Assembly: GCA_019348265.1 (NCBI GenBank)
Contig: JAHWJV010000009.1
Span: 1-22,969 of the forward strand
DNA from: Gemmatimonadota bacterium
Lineage (GTDB): Bacteria > Gemmatimonadota > Gemmatimonadetes > Longimicrobiales > Longimicrobiaceae
DNA length: 22,969 bases
Direction: 5' to 3'
The notes under the pieces were generated by a model. That model made no database searches and was not told the origin of the DNA. It saw nothing but the letters and a program-made list of their open reading frames with translations. Made by a program: the position numbers and the translations under genes. Each line of letters starts with the position of its first letter. The stretch's first letter is position 1. Of this stretch, positions 6,261 to 14,085 are shown in pieces.

Positions 6261-8693
6261 TCATTCTACCGGCGATTCCGCGATGATGCGGTCGTACACC
6301 TGGCGGGCCTGCTCGTATGCGGCTGCGGCAGCCGGTCGTTCCGCGTCGCGGATGCGGGGTGCTTTCATCTGCCAGGCCTGGTCGACGGAGCTGCGCAGCC
6401 ACTCAGCGCTGCGACGCGAGGCGCGGACGGGCTGGCGGTCGACCAGGATGAAGATCGGGTTGGTGTGAGAGCTGGGATGAACGCGGAGCGCGGCCCAGCT
6501 GGAGCGGTCCACCCGATGGGTGAAGGTGACGTCCTGCCAGGACCCGTCCGCCTCGATCTCGCGGCGTGCGACGGGATGGCCGTTGATCACCAGCTCCACC
6601 GGCACTCTGCGGGTGCGGCCGATCCTGGAGCGGACGAGCGCCCAGTAGGGACGCTCGCCAGCGTCGCGGCCCGCGGCCGCGACTGAGTCCTGCTCCGGGG
6701 GGAGCAGCGCGCTGACCCGCGCCGTGAAGGTCACCTCGGCCGCCCCGCTCAGCCGGAGCTCGCCGTTTCCCGTTCCAAGCTCCACGCCGTTGGCTCGAAA
6801 GTCGATCGCGTGGGATCTCCCGTCGGAGACGTAGCTCCGGCCCGCGATGCTCTGCGCGAGGAACGCCTCGAAGCTCAGGCCGCCGTCCACCCTGGCGTAG
6901 GTACGGCTGAGCCCGATTCGCTCGTCGAAGATGCAGGGGAAGTCGGTCTCCCCCATCAGCCGGGTCCGGAATCCCGCGTTCAGCGTGTGGTACCACATGT
7001 TCAGCTCCCACAGCGGCGGCGTGTCTCCCGCCGAGTAGAAGTCGACCAGGTTCCTGGTGACCGCGACCACGAACTCGTTGGCCCCGATCCCATCCATCTT
7101 CGGCAGCACGTAGTTCGGGAGCGCGGAAGTCGGCGAGGTCGGCTCCAGCCCCCACCCGGAATGGGCGTAGCCGGTCACTGCGCCCTGCTTCTTCGCCCAC
7201 TCCAGCACAGGTATCGTCCAGCTCGGCCACTCCTCGATCTGGCTGGTGCCGGGGTAGTCGTCCTCCTGCAGTCCAAGCAGGACCAGGTGGCCGGCGTGGG
7301 AAGAGGGGAAGCCCGAAACCTCCACGTCGTACCGCATCACGGTACTCGACGTGGAGAGCGGGTGCGTGCGGCCGGTGAAGAACTGTTTCTGGTGGTACCA
7401 GCCGGGACCCCAGGTGAGCACCGAGGCGAGATCGAGGTCTTCGCCGACGATCTGCCGCCACATGTGCTCCGGGCGGACGCCCTCCTCGGGGCTCTCGTAG
7501 TGGCTGCACCCCGCGGCATGAACGTGATGATCGGCGCTGTACCAGCCGAGGGCGGAGAGGTCGGTCCAGCGCCTCAGCTGGAACACCTCCTCGTGAGTCT
7601 CGGCTCCGTGGGGAACCGTGATACGCCGGGTTTGCGTCAGGTACTCCGGCCCGCGGGTGTATTCGACCTCGTACGTTCCGGGCGCAAGCAGGACGTGCTC
7701 GCCGTCGCCGCGGTAGATCTGCGGCTGAAAGTAGAAGTCGGGGTACTCGTCGGTCATCGCGAGGCGCCGGGAAGGAAGCGGATAGAGGCCGACGAGGCGC
7801 TTCGGTCTGCCATCGGTCTCATCCACCCCGCCCGTCATGTCCGCCTGCGCGAGGCGAATCCGGGGGTCGACCGGGAGGTTCCTGTCCGGCCCCGTATAGC
7901 GGATCGGGACTCTCTGCACGCCGTCACTGATGATGAACGAGGCCGTGGTGGGAGAACCGTCGTCGTCTTTCACCCTCAGGCTCACCGGCACGGCGCGCCG
8001 GCTCTGGAAGAGGACGTCGAGTACGCCTCGATAAGCGAGATCACGGGTTCCCTGCCCCACCGCGAATTCCAGCCGAATCTCGCGGGAGCCGGCGTCCTTG
8101 CTATAGAGCTGCACGATGGAGTATTCCACCGGCTCTCCGGAGAGGTTCGGAAGCATGGGAGGGTGGCGATAAACCGCCACCTCGGCGAAGCGCCTCGCGA
8201 CGTCGCCCGGAGTCAGCCGGTTCCCGGGCAGTGCGCGATGGTTGGGATCGGTCCAGTGCCAGGGGTGGAGAAGCGGCGCGGCGTTCGGGCTGGTGACCTC
8301 GAAGGTGGCGCGGACTGCGCCGCGGTTCTGGATCTTCACCAGCACGTTCTTCCATCCATTCTGCACGAGCTCCGCCTCCGCCGGTCCGCGCGTTGCCCGG
8401 ACGCGTGCCTCCGGGTTTATCTCCACGAAGGCGAGCACGTAAGGGTCGAGGATGCGCTGTATCTCGGTGACGACCGCGGTCGAGGGGGCCCGTTCCCGCA
8501 GCGCGGCGAGCCGGCGGCGGTCTTCCGGCTGGAGTCCGCTGCCGATGAACTCCAGGGCCTCCTCCACCCTCGCCACGTGCGCCAGAAAAGGCTGCGGCTC
8601 CAGATCGGAGACGGCCTGCTGCCCGGCTGCCTCGGAGATGCGCAGCATGGCGTAGAGACAGGCCAGCGCGGAGATTCTGGGCAACCGTGGCAT
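6261..8693 (-). CDS. exported CehA/McbA-family PHP-domain metallohydrolase
   Basis: This is a large protein (810 residues from ATG 8693) in the family annotated CehA/McbA metallohydrolase. Its PHP-type phosphoesterase fold binds divalent metals; the name-giving members hydrolyse carbaryl. The PHP part starts at WYSADHHVHAAGC (Asp388, His390, His392 as likely ligands). It continues with GYAHSGWG (His511) and GETDFPCI (Asp584). About 380 residues precede it; they look beta-rich (Ig-like or carboxypeptidase-regulatory-like stretches such as LAPGTYEVEYTRG) and are unassigned. After the PHP domain comes another beta-rich segment and a short helical tail. Start: the frame is open to ATG 8729, but starting at 8693 places MPRLPRISALACLYAML and AAG|Q as a weak signal peptide; neither start has a clear ribosome-binding site. 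The true substrate is unknown. Neighbouring polysaccharide-active genes hint at a carbohydrate-related role, which is inference only. Confidence 0.82.
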   Translation of the reverse strand: MPRLPRISALACLYAMLRISEAAGQQAVSDLEPQPFLAHVARVEEALEFIGSGLQPEDRRRLAALRERAPSTAVVTEIQRILDPYVLAFVEINPEARVRATRGPAEAELVQNGWKNVLVKIQNRGAVRATFEVTSPNAAPLLHPWHWTDPNHRALPGNRLTPGDVARRFAEVAVYRHPPMLPNLSGEPVEYSIVQLYSKDAGSREIRLEFAVGQGTRDLAYRGVLDVLFQSRRAVPVSLRVKDDDGSPTTASFIISDGVQRVPIRYTGPDRNLPVDPRIRLAQADMTGGVDETDGRPKRLVGLYPLPSRRLAMTDEYPDFYFQPQIYRGDGEHVLLAPGTYEVEYTRGPEYLTQTRRITVPHGAETHEEVFQLRRWTDLSALGWYSADHHVHAAGCSHYESPEEGVRPEHMWRQIVGEDLDLASVLTWGPGWYHQKQFFTGRTHPLSTSSTVMRYDVEVSGFPSSHAGHLVLLGLQEDDYPGTSQIEEWPSWTIPVLEWAKKQGAVTGYAHSGWGLEPTSPTSALPNYVLPKMDGIGANEFVVAVTRNLVDFYSAGDTPPLWELNMWYHTLNAGFRTRLMGETDFPCIFDERIGLSRTYARVDGGLSFEAFLAQSIAGRSYVSDGRSHAIDFRANGVELGTGNGELRLSGAAEVTFTARVSALLPPEQDSVAAAGRDAGERPYWALVRSRIGRTRRVPVELVINGHPVARREIEADGSWQDVTFTHRVDRSSWAALRVHPSSHTNPIFILVDRQPVRASRRSAEWLRSSVDQAWQMKAPRIRDAERPAAAAAYEQARQVYDRIIAESPVE

Positions 8694-8773
8694 GTAGTCT
8701 GGCGGTGGTGGAGTGAAGGACAAGAGCATGCTGCGAGCTCGGCGGCCGAGCGTGCTGTCGAGCGGGAGATCGG

Positions 8774-8796
8774 CAGGGGGCTATCGGCTCCCCCTG
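8774..8796. repeat. 7-bp inverted repeat upstream of the PHP hydrolase
   Basis: CAGGGGG (8774-8780) and CCCCCTG (8790-8796) are exact complements with a 9-base loop. There is no T tract on either strand, so an intrinsic terminator is unlikely. The site lies between the GH9 stump and the PHP-hydrolase start. It could be an mRNA hairpin or mark the deletion junction. Confidence 0.3.
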
Positions 8797-8812
8797 GCGG
8801 CGAGGGGGTAAA

Positions 8813-9106
8813 TCAGGTTGGCGTCCCGTCCATGATCGGCTCGTCGGTCGAGTGGTCGAGGGCCCGAACGGCTGGTCGTGGCGCGCCCGGAGCGGCCCGA
8901 GCACTCGCGCTCCGCGTTCGTCGGTGATGATGAAAGGTGGAGAGGCGTGTCGGCTGGAGCGAGCAGACGACCGCCACCTTTGGCGCATCGGGGATATAGC
9001 CGACATGGTTGACGCGGATATGGCTACTTTCCAGCGGTCTTTGTGCCGGGATCGCAGAGGCCATGGTCAGGCTGGCCGCCAGAATCGCCGCGAGTAGGTG
9101 TCGCAT
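8813..9106 (-). pseudogene. frameshifted N-terminal stump of a GH9-type glycoside hydrolase
   Basis: From ATG 9106 the minus strand reads a clean signal peptide (MRHLLAAILAASLTMASAIPAQ), then HIRVNHVGYIPDAPKVAVV. This is the hallmark opening of the cellulase N-terminal Ig-like domain that precedes GH9 catalytic domains. The frame continues VCSLQPTRLSTF and then loses sense. The expected continuation, FIITDERGARVLGPLRA and PFGPSTT, appears in another frame. One extra base in the TTT run (AAA at 8933-8935 on the plus strand) explains the shift. Intact GH9 enzymes are usually over 500 residues; here about 95 codons remain and the entire catalytic domain is gone. It lies 64 bases downstream of the heparinase-like gene on the same strand, so it was probably once part of that operon. 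The shadow frame stops at 8813. Confidence 0.75.
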
Positions 9107-9170
9107 CGGTTTCGGAAGGGAAGAAGAGGCTTCAGGACTCCCCCAGGCGTCCTGCGGTCAGCGGGTCCCG

Positions 9171-11108
9171 CTACCACTCACTGAGCGGCTGAACGCGCAG
9201 CGCGTCCGCGGCCGCGCGAGCGGCGCTGCCGGGCGTGAGCACGACCACGAAATCGAGCGCTTCTCCGGCGGCGGGCTGGACTTCGAACCCGATCATCTGA
9301 ACTCCGGGATTCGGAGAATCGTGCTCGGCGGGCGCGGTCGCGATGTCGAAGAGCTGGAGCCGCGCTCCCGCGGGGCGCACGACGCGCAGGGTCAGCTGTT
9401 TCCCATCCTGCCGCAGCACGGCCTCGAGCGCTCCGCGGAGCTCCACCGCCGCTCGTGTCACCATCCCCCAGCGAACTGGCTGGCCCTGCACGCCCTCAAT
9501 CCGGTCCTGGACCAGTACCTCCGACCCATCCAGCAGGCCGATCCCGCGCACGACCCGGGTCGCGGCGGGCGTGTACGTCGACGTCAGGTCGACGACGGTG
9601 TGCGGGAAGGGATCGTCCTGGGAGTGCTTGATAATGACGCCCTTGCCGACGGCCCTCTGGAGCTGGCCCCCGATGACCAGCGTGCTGTGGGAGCGGTTGT
9701 TGTTGCGGAACACCCTCCAGCGGTCGGCGGTCTGTAGCTCGTCGCCGGTCCAGAGGTTCATCCCCCGCGACTCGATGCGGTGGTAGTCCTCGGCGCCGAG
9801 GTCGACCGCCCAGCGAACGCCGTCGGCGTCCAGGACGAAGGAGCCGGTATCCATCTGTCCGTGGCTCGCTGTGGGGCTTCCCGCCTTGATGCCGACGAAG
9901 ATGGCATTCGGATCCGTCCAGGAGGTACGGTGCATCGCGGCGGGAACCTCGCCCTTCCCCAGCCAGTGCAGTCCCATGCGGGTTTCGCCCTGCCTCGACC
10001 GCTTCGGACTCCACACCAGCGCCAGCGGCAGGAGCCGAGCCTCACCTCCCGCCACCCCCACCCTGCGCGACGTTGCGAGATAGCTCTTCAGGATGGGCTC
10101 CTCGAAACGCAGCCAGTCCGGGCGATCGTAGCGTCCAGCGAACCACTGCAGCGCGGGGAGCGGGCGCCGCGTCGGGGAGCCGTCGGCGTAGTGGAAGAAT
10201 AGACCCGTGGGGCCCGTCGCGTGATTGATGTAGGACGCCGTCTCGCTGAATCCCGGCATCTCGGAGAGGCCGAAGTCCGTTCCCAGCGCGGTCTCCAGCT
10301 CATCGATGAGGATGACGTTGAAGCTGGTCCCGTACTCCCAGTAAGCTGGACCCTCCGGGTATGTACCGTTCGGACTGAACGACGGACGCATGGAGTAGGT
10401 GACGTTGTTCACCGCCCGGTGCGCCACCCGCGCGGCTACGTCGGGATGCGTCTCCAGCAGGGCCAGCGCGGCCGCCGTGATCCCTGCATGGCAGACCTGC
10501 CCCCAGTTGCTGTTGATCCGCACCCAGAAATCGTTCTCGAACGAAGCCTGGATGCCCTTCTGGAGCAGCGCCTGCCGGATCATCGCGCGATCGGCGCCGC
10601 TGAGGTCGTCGAACAGCCAGTCGTACCCGAGCGCCAGCGCGAGCGACATCTCCGCCGTGTCGAGGAAGTGGCTCGGATTCCAACCCGGGAACGCCGCCGC
10701 CGCGAGCATCTCGCGTCGCGCCCGCTCGAGAAAGCGGCGATCGCCGTCGAGCCGGTATACCAGGGCGAGCGTCAGGACGCGCCGCAGCGCCTTCTGAGAC
10801 TCCGTGAGCAGCCGGCGCCCCGTCACGATGTGTTCGACCGGGGGTACGGCCAGCATCCCCTCCGCTTGCTGCCGCAGCGCTTCCAAGAGCTCTCGAGCCT
10901 CTGGCTCCACCCGCACCCGCTGTTTCAGATCGTCCAGCTTCGCCGGAGTCAGCAGCAGGCGCGGGTGCGCGGGAGACGCGGCCTGGACTCGTCTCTGGAC
11001 CTCGGTCAGCGGAACGTCCTGCGCCCGCTGCGCCGAAGCGTTCGCCGGGGCGGCCAGCAGCCAAAGAACCGTTGCGAGCCCCAGCAGGGCTCGGAGCAGA
11101 AGCGCCAT
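9171..11108 (-). CDS. heparinase II/III-family polysaccharide lyase (exported)
   Basis: The 645-residue protein has a signal peptide (MALLLRALLGLATVLWLLAA..., likely cleaved at ASA|Q after residue 27). It then shows the heparinase II/III architecture. An alpha/alpha-toroid spans about 45-330, with HPRLLLTPAKLDDLK, GWNPSHFLDTAEMSLALALG, NSNWGQVCHAG and the conserved YPEGPAYWEYG (Tyr256, Tyr259). A beta-sandwich follows from about 390 with SHGQMDTGSFVLDADGVRW (His416) and DLGAEDYH. Characterised relatives cleave uronic-acid polysaccharides (heparin, heparan, alginate, exopolysaccharide) by beta-elimination in the periplasm or outside the cell. Tyr and His residues in these motifs are the usual catalytic candidates, but I cannot confirm which act here. 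A weak GAGG precedes the ATG by 6 bases. The downstream GH9 stump and PHP hydrolase suggest a former degradation operon. The exact substrate is unknown. Confidence 0.87.
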   Translation of the reverse strand: MALLLRALLGLATVLWLLAAPANASAQRAQDVPLTEVQRRVQAASPAHPRLLLTPAKLDDLKQRVRVEPEARELLEALRQQAEGMLAVPPVEHIVTGRRLLTESQKALRRVLTLALVYRLDGDRRFLERARREMLAAAAFPGWNPSHFLDTAEMSLALALGYDWLFDDLSGADRAMIRQALLQKGIQASFENDFWVRINSNWGQVCHAGITAAALALLETHPDVAARVAHRAVNNVTYSMRPSFSPNGTYPEGPAYWEYGTSFNVILIDELETALGTDFGLSEMPGFSETASYINHATGPTGLFFHYADGSPTRRPLPALQWFAGRYDRPDWLRFEEPILKSYLATSRRVGVAGGEARLLPLALVWSPKRSRQGETRMGLHWLGKGEVPAAMHRTSWTDPNAIFVGIKAGSPTASHGQMDTGSFVLDADGVRWAVDLGAEDYHRIESRGMNLWTGDELQTADRWRVFRNNNRSHSTLVIGGQLQRAVGKGVIIKHSQDDPFPHTVVDLTSTYTPAATRVVRGIGLLDGSEVLVQDRIEGVQGQPVRWGMVTRAAVELRGALEAVLRQDGKQLTLRVVRPAGARLQLFDIATAPAEHDSPNPGVQMIGFEVQPAAGEALDFVVVLTPGSAARAAADALRVQPLSEW

Positions 11109-11246
11109 TGCGGCCTCGCGCGTTGGGGGACTTCGGTGGCGGCGGTTGGTTCGGCGGGCTATCTGTCGACGGAGCGCCGGGCTGGGCCAGCATGACCACG
11201 CGGTCGGTCCATCCAGAAGGTACGGTATCGGCGAGGGGTAGCAAAG

Positions 11247-11265
11247 GCTGCCGTGCCAGGGCAGC
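11247..11265 (-). terminator. weak candidate terminator after the TonB-plug gene
   Basis: GCTGCC (11247-11252) and GGCAGC (11260-11265) form a 6-bp stem with a 7-base loop. On the minus strand it is followed by CTTTGC, only a short T run. It lies about 70 bases past the stop of the TonB-plug protein. The rest of the 224-base gap to the heparinase start shows no other feature. Confidence 0.25.
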
Positions 11266-11332
11266 GCGGCAACGCCTGCGTCAAGCGTCGACTGCTCCCC
11301 TTCTCAGCCTCAGGCCGAGGAGGTGGCCTCGC

Positions 11333-13222
11333 TCACGGCAGGGTCACGGCTGCCCCGAGGATCATGCGTCTATCGAATTGGGCACCGAACCGATGGTACC
11401 GTTCCGGGCTGTTGAAGATGTTCGCCCCGATCAGCTGCGCGCGGACATGGCGGCGCCAGAACCATTTCTCCATGGACAAGTCGACGCGCCGCATCGCGGG
11501 GGTGGCGTCAGAATCCGGGACAGCCGGGTTCCCCAGCGGCGACCCCGTGGACGCACCCTGGAGCAGAACCAGGAGCGATAGGCGAAGGTTTTCGACCGGA
11601 GCGTACAGGACGGATCCATCGAGGCGCTGATGCGGGAGCGAACGCATCGCGTCATGCATATCTTCGGAGGCGTGGAACGGGGCGACAGACTCGTAGCTGA
11701 CGCGCACGTGCAGCCGCGGCGAAGGATCAGCATGCGCAGCGGCCCGGAAACCCAAGCGCCCGCCGCGAAGGTCGCCGGCAGCGGTCCGGGCGCTGTCCGA
11801 CGGGCCACTTCGCATGTAGCCGTAGGTTCCCGCCACTTCCACCGCAGTCCCCGGCGTGAGCGCCCGCCGGAAGCCCAGCTCACCACGCGCGAAGCTGCGC
11901 CTGGGGAGAGAGGGTGAGAGCGTATCGCCGCGGACCCAGCGATCGATCCAGGCGGAGCTCTCTTCCGGCAGCTGCTGCCAGACGGACACTCGTCCCGCGA
12001 ACGTCTGAGCCGCCTGTGGCCTCCATTCCGCCACTGAGGTGAGTCGGCCCGCTGTCGCGCCACCTTCTCCCCGCACCATCGAAACGGCGAAGCTTCCCCG
12101 GCTGCTTTCCGTCGCACGCGACGCTTCACCCTGCAACGCTACATGGGCCCGTCCTCGCCAGCCCCCCGAAGACACGGGCCGCACCGCTCGCTCGTTCACG
12201 TCCAGGGCTACGCTGGCAGTCCAGCTGCCGATCGGGCGTAACACCTCGACCGAGCCGTTGCTAAATCTCCGCTCGTGCCTCAGAGTCCCACGCGCTTGCA
12301 CTGACCCTATCGAGTCAGGCAGCACGGTACGACCGGTCCGCGACGCGTGATAGACCACGCTCGTCGGACCAGGACCGGAAAAGGTGCCGGAGGCGCCGAG
12401 GTGCGCGTGACCGAGGGTCAGCCGCTCCATCCGACCCCTGCCGAAGAGGTAAACGAAACCGTCCTGGCGGCTCTGCCCCCAGAGCAGCGTATGCCGGCCG
12501 CCGAGCGCCTCTACCCCGAGCTTCACTGATGGTCCTGAGACCGTGGTGTAGGCCTGGAGCTCCTTGGTGTTGAATCGCTGGATCAGTCGGGGATCGGTCA
12601 CGCTCTGCTCCAGAGAGCGAACCGCGACTTCCGCGTTCCACCCGCCCGTGCCATACCCGGCCAGCGCTGCTAGATCCAGCCCGATCCGGTCGACATTCGG
12701 AGTAGTCAGCGGCGTGAACTGGTACGGCCCGGGATCACCGGTCTCGCTCCCGAAGCGCGCCCAGCCCTCCGCGCGCGGGCCCTGCGTGACGGTGCGCGTG
12801 TAGAGACGCACCTCCCCGCGGGACGCCATGGCGCCTCCCGCCAGCACCGGTCCGGGCGTGATGACGACGCTGTCGACCTGCTGAATCGCGACGGGAGCCG
12901 TGTCGAGAAGCAGGCCGCCGAGCAGGTCCAGGTCCATCCGCTGCCCGTCGATCACGATTTCGACGGGTGGGAGGCCCCGGGCTGGCTCGGCGCCGGCCAT
13001 GATTCCATCGAAGCTGGCGTTCCACGCTATGCCCTCGACAGTAGAGCTCCAGCCGCCCACCCACTGCGCGATCTGGGAGACCCGGTGCACCCCGCGCGCT
13101 TGCAGCTCCGCCCGGGTAAGCACGGTCCGTGAAAGCACCTGGCCCTCGGCGTCGGGAGCCCCGGCGAGGCTGAGCACGGTCGCCGATGCCGCTGTGATGC
13201 ACCGGGTTCGGCGGCGAATCAT
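11333..13222 (-). CDS. TonB-dependent receptor-like outer-membrane protein with plug domain
   Basis: The 629-residue protein has a basic signal peptide (MIRRRTRCITAASATVLSLA, likely cleaved at AEG|Q after residue 27). A plug-like domain follows at about 30-145: VLTRAELQARGVHRVSQIAQW, then VEIVIDGQRMD, IQQVDSVVITPGP and ASRGEVRLYT, the pattern of TonB-dependent receptors. The remaining ~480 residues are beta-strand-rich and should form the barrel, with a receptor-like late segment RAQLIGANIFNSPERYHRFG. It is somewhat short for the family (600-900), ends in VTLP rather than an aromatic residue, and no clear TonB box was found. I start at ATG 13222 because it overlaps the upstream stop as ATGA. 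The frame remains open to 13792, but that part is antisense-like and covered by the upstream gene. Its role would be transport across the outer membrane of a siderophore, oligosaccharide or similar ligand; the ligand is unknown. Confidence 0.75.
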   Translation of the reverse strand: MIRRRTRCITAASATVLSLAGAPDAEGQVLSRTVLTRAELQARGVHRVSQIAQWVGGWSSTVEGIAWNASFDGIMAGAEPARGLPPVEIVIDGQRMDLDLLGGLLLDTAPVAIQQVDSVVITPGPVLAGGAMASRGEVRLYTRTVTQGPRAEGWARFGSETGDPGPYQFTPLTTPNVDRIGLDLAALAGYGTGGWNAEVAVRSLEQSVTDPRLIQRFNTKELQAYTTVSGPSVKLGVEALGGRHTLLWGQSRQDGFVYLFGRGRMERLTLGHAHLGASGTFSGPGPTSVVYHASRTGRTVLPDSIGSVQARGTLRHERRFSNGSVEVLRPIGSWTASVALDVNERAVRPVSSGGWRGRAHVALQGEASRATESSRGSFAVSMVRGEGGATAGRLTSVAEWRPQAAQTFAGRVSVWQQLPEESSAWIDRWVRGDTLSPSLPRRSFARGELGFRRALTPGTAVEVAGTYGYMRSGPSDSARTAAGDLRGGRLGFRAAAHADPSPRLHVRVSYESVAPFHASEDMHDAMRSLPHQRLDGSVLYAPVENLRLSLLVLLQGASTGSPLGNPAVPDSDATPAMRRVDLSMEKWFWRRHVRAQLIGANIFNSPERYHRFGAQFDRRMILGAAVTLP

Positions 13223-13818
13223 TCCAGGATCGTCCGCAGCCAGGAAGGCGTGCTGACCAAGTAGCCAGCGGAGATCGAGGCGACGATCAAGCGGATGGGG
13301 GTAGACGTGTACACTCTCTGGTGCGCAGCGGAGAGCGATAGGTTCCACCCGCTCGCTCTTCCTAGCAGGAGGGCTACCTGGACGCCCGAGAGCAGCTCGC
13401 TCTCCTCGAGGATGAACGTCCGCTCCTGCTGCGTGTGGAACTTGAAGGTGCTGTGCCCCACCTGTACACCAGCTCTCCCTTCCAACCAGCCGGAGATCCT
13501 CCGCGCGGCGTTCCACTCCAGCGTGGCAGTCAACGCACCTAGATCCAGTTGATCCGGCTGGACCGGGGTGTAGGGCATCCGGTGCACCGCCAGGGAGGCC
13601 AACCCGAGATAGAAGGGCGTGGTCATGCGAACCGCCACCCCCGGCTCCGGACGCCAGTGACGATGGAGAGGGTCGTGGCCCAGATCGCCAGTCGCCGAGA
13701 CTGACAGTTCCAGGGTGGAGAACGGCTCTGCGGACTGACCCTGCAGGAGGGAAACGGCCGTGGCCGTACTTATGACGATCAGGCAAAGACAACGCTGCCC
13801 GACGCTTCGTCCCGGCAT
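13219..13818 (-). CDS. exported beta-rich protein, probable small outer-membrane barrel
   Basis: This 199-residue protein begins at ATG 13818 with a signal peptide (MPGRSVGQRCLCLIVISTAT..., cleavage near residues 27-31). The mature part alternates amphipathic stretches, such as FSTLELSVSATGDLG, GVAVRMTTPFYLGLASLAVH, LGALTATLEWNA, GWLEGRAGVQVG and SGVQVALLLGRASG. This looks like eight or so antiparallel strands of an OmpX/OmpW-size barrel. I do not recognise the family, so this is a structural guess. AAGGTG precedes the ATG by about 6 bases. Its stop TGA overlaps the ATG of the TonB-plug gene (ATGA, 13219-13222), so the two are translationally coupled and probably act together. The frame is open upstream to 14037, but those codons show no signal-peptide or protein-like pattern. 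Confidence 0.65.
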   Translation of the reverse strand: MPGRSVGQRCLCLIVISTATAVSLLQGQSAEPFSTLELSVSATGDLGHDPLHRHWRPEPGVAVRMTTPFYLGLASLAVHRMPYTPVQPDQLDLGALTATLEWNAARRISGWLEGRAGVQVGHSTFKFHTQQERTFILEESELLSGVQVALLLGRASGWNLSLSAAHQRVYTSTPIRLIVASISAGYLVSTPSWLRTILE

Positions 13819-13897
13819 GAGAGCACCTTCGGGTCCGTGACCGGTGATATGCTCCGGCTCACGAGCCCATACCAGAGCGCTGAAGACGCGTAGCCTG

Positions 13898-13910
13898 GGC
13901 CGTGACGGCC
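13898..13910. promoter_or_regulatory. 13-bp perfect palindrome upstream of the outer-membrane pair
   Basis: GGCCGT-G-ACGGCC lies about 80-90 bases upstream of the 199-aa protein's start, within the 267-base gap 13819-14085. It could be an operator, but short GC palindromes arise by chance in this composition. No convincing promoter hexamers were found with it. Confidence 0.2.
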
Positions 13911-14085
13911 GCCGATATCGGGCGCGGAGAAACCTGCCGGAGCAGCGGCTACGGAAGTTGTGGCAAGCGCAATCTATGTACCCGCGTTCAGAAGACGGGA
14001 TAGACCGGGTTGGTTTGTCGGCGGCGTTCCACGACAAGCGAGTGCCAGGCGGAGCGCCTCGTCGGACGCCTCCCCGACCCGTCGC

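Noticed and set aside
6810..8927. Plus-strand open frame of 705 codons opposite the PHP hydrolase
   Set aside because: It mirrors the minus-strand gene, is rich in Arg/Gly/Pro/His with no domain, and the opposite strand carries clear PHP motifs; long antisense frames are expected at this G+C.
8101..9006. Minus-strand 301-codon frame across the GH9 stump and the PHP gene start
   Set aside because: Not a gene as such: its first part contains the shifted GH9 segment and the rest is an out-of-frame shadow of the PHP hydrolase.
10300..11244. Minus-strand 314-codon frame overlapping the heparinase gene
   Set aside because: Out-of-frame shadow, Pro/Ala/Gly-rich, without family similarity.
13223..13792. 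N-terminal extension of the TonB-plug gene up to 13792
   Set aside because: It overlaps the 199-aa gene in another frame and lacks protein-like sequence; ATG 13222 gives a signal peptide and an ATGA overlap.
13819..14037. N-terminal extension of the 199-aa protein up to 14037
   Set aside because: ATG 13818 begins directly with a signal peptide and has an upstream AAGGTG; the extension shows neither coding bias nor similarity.
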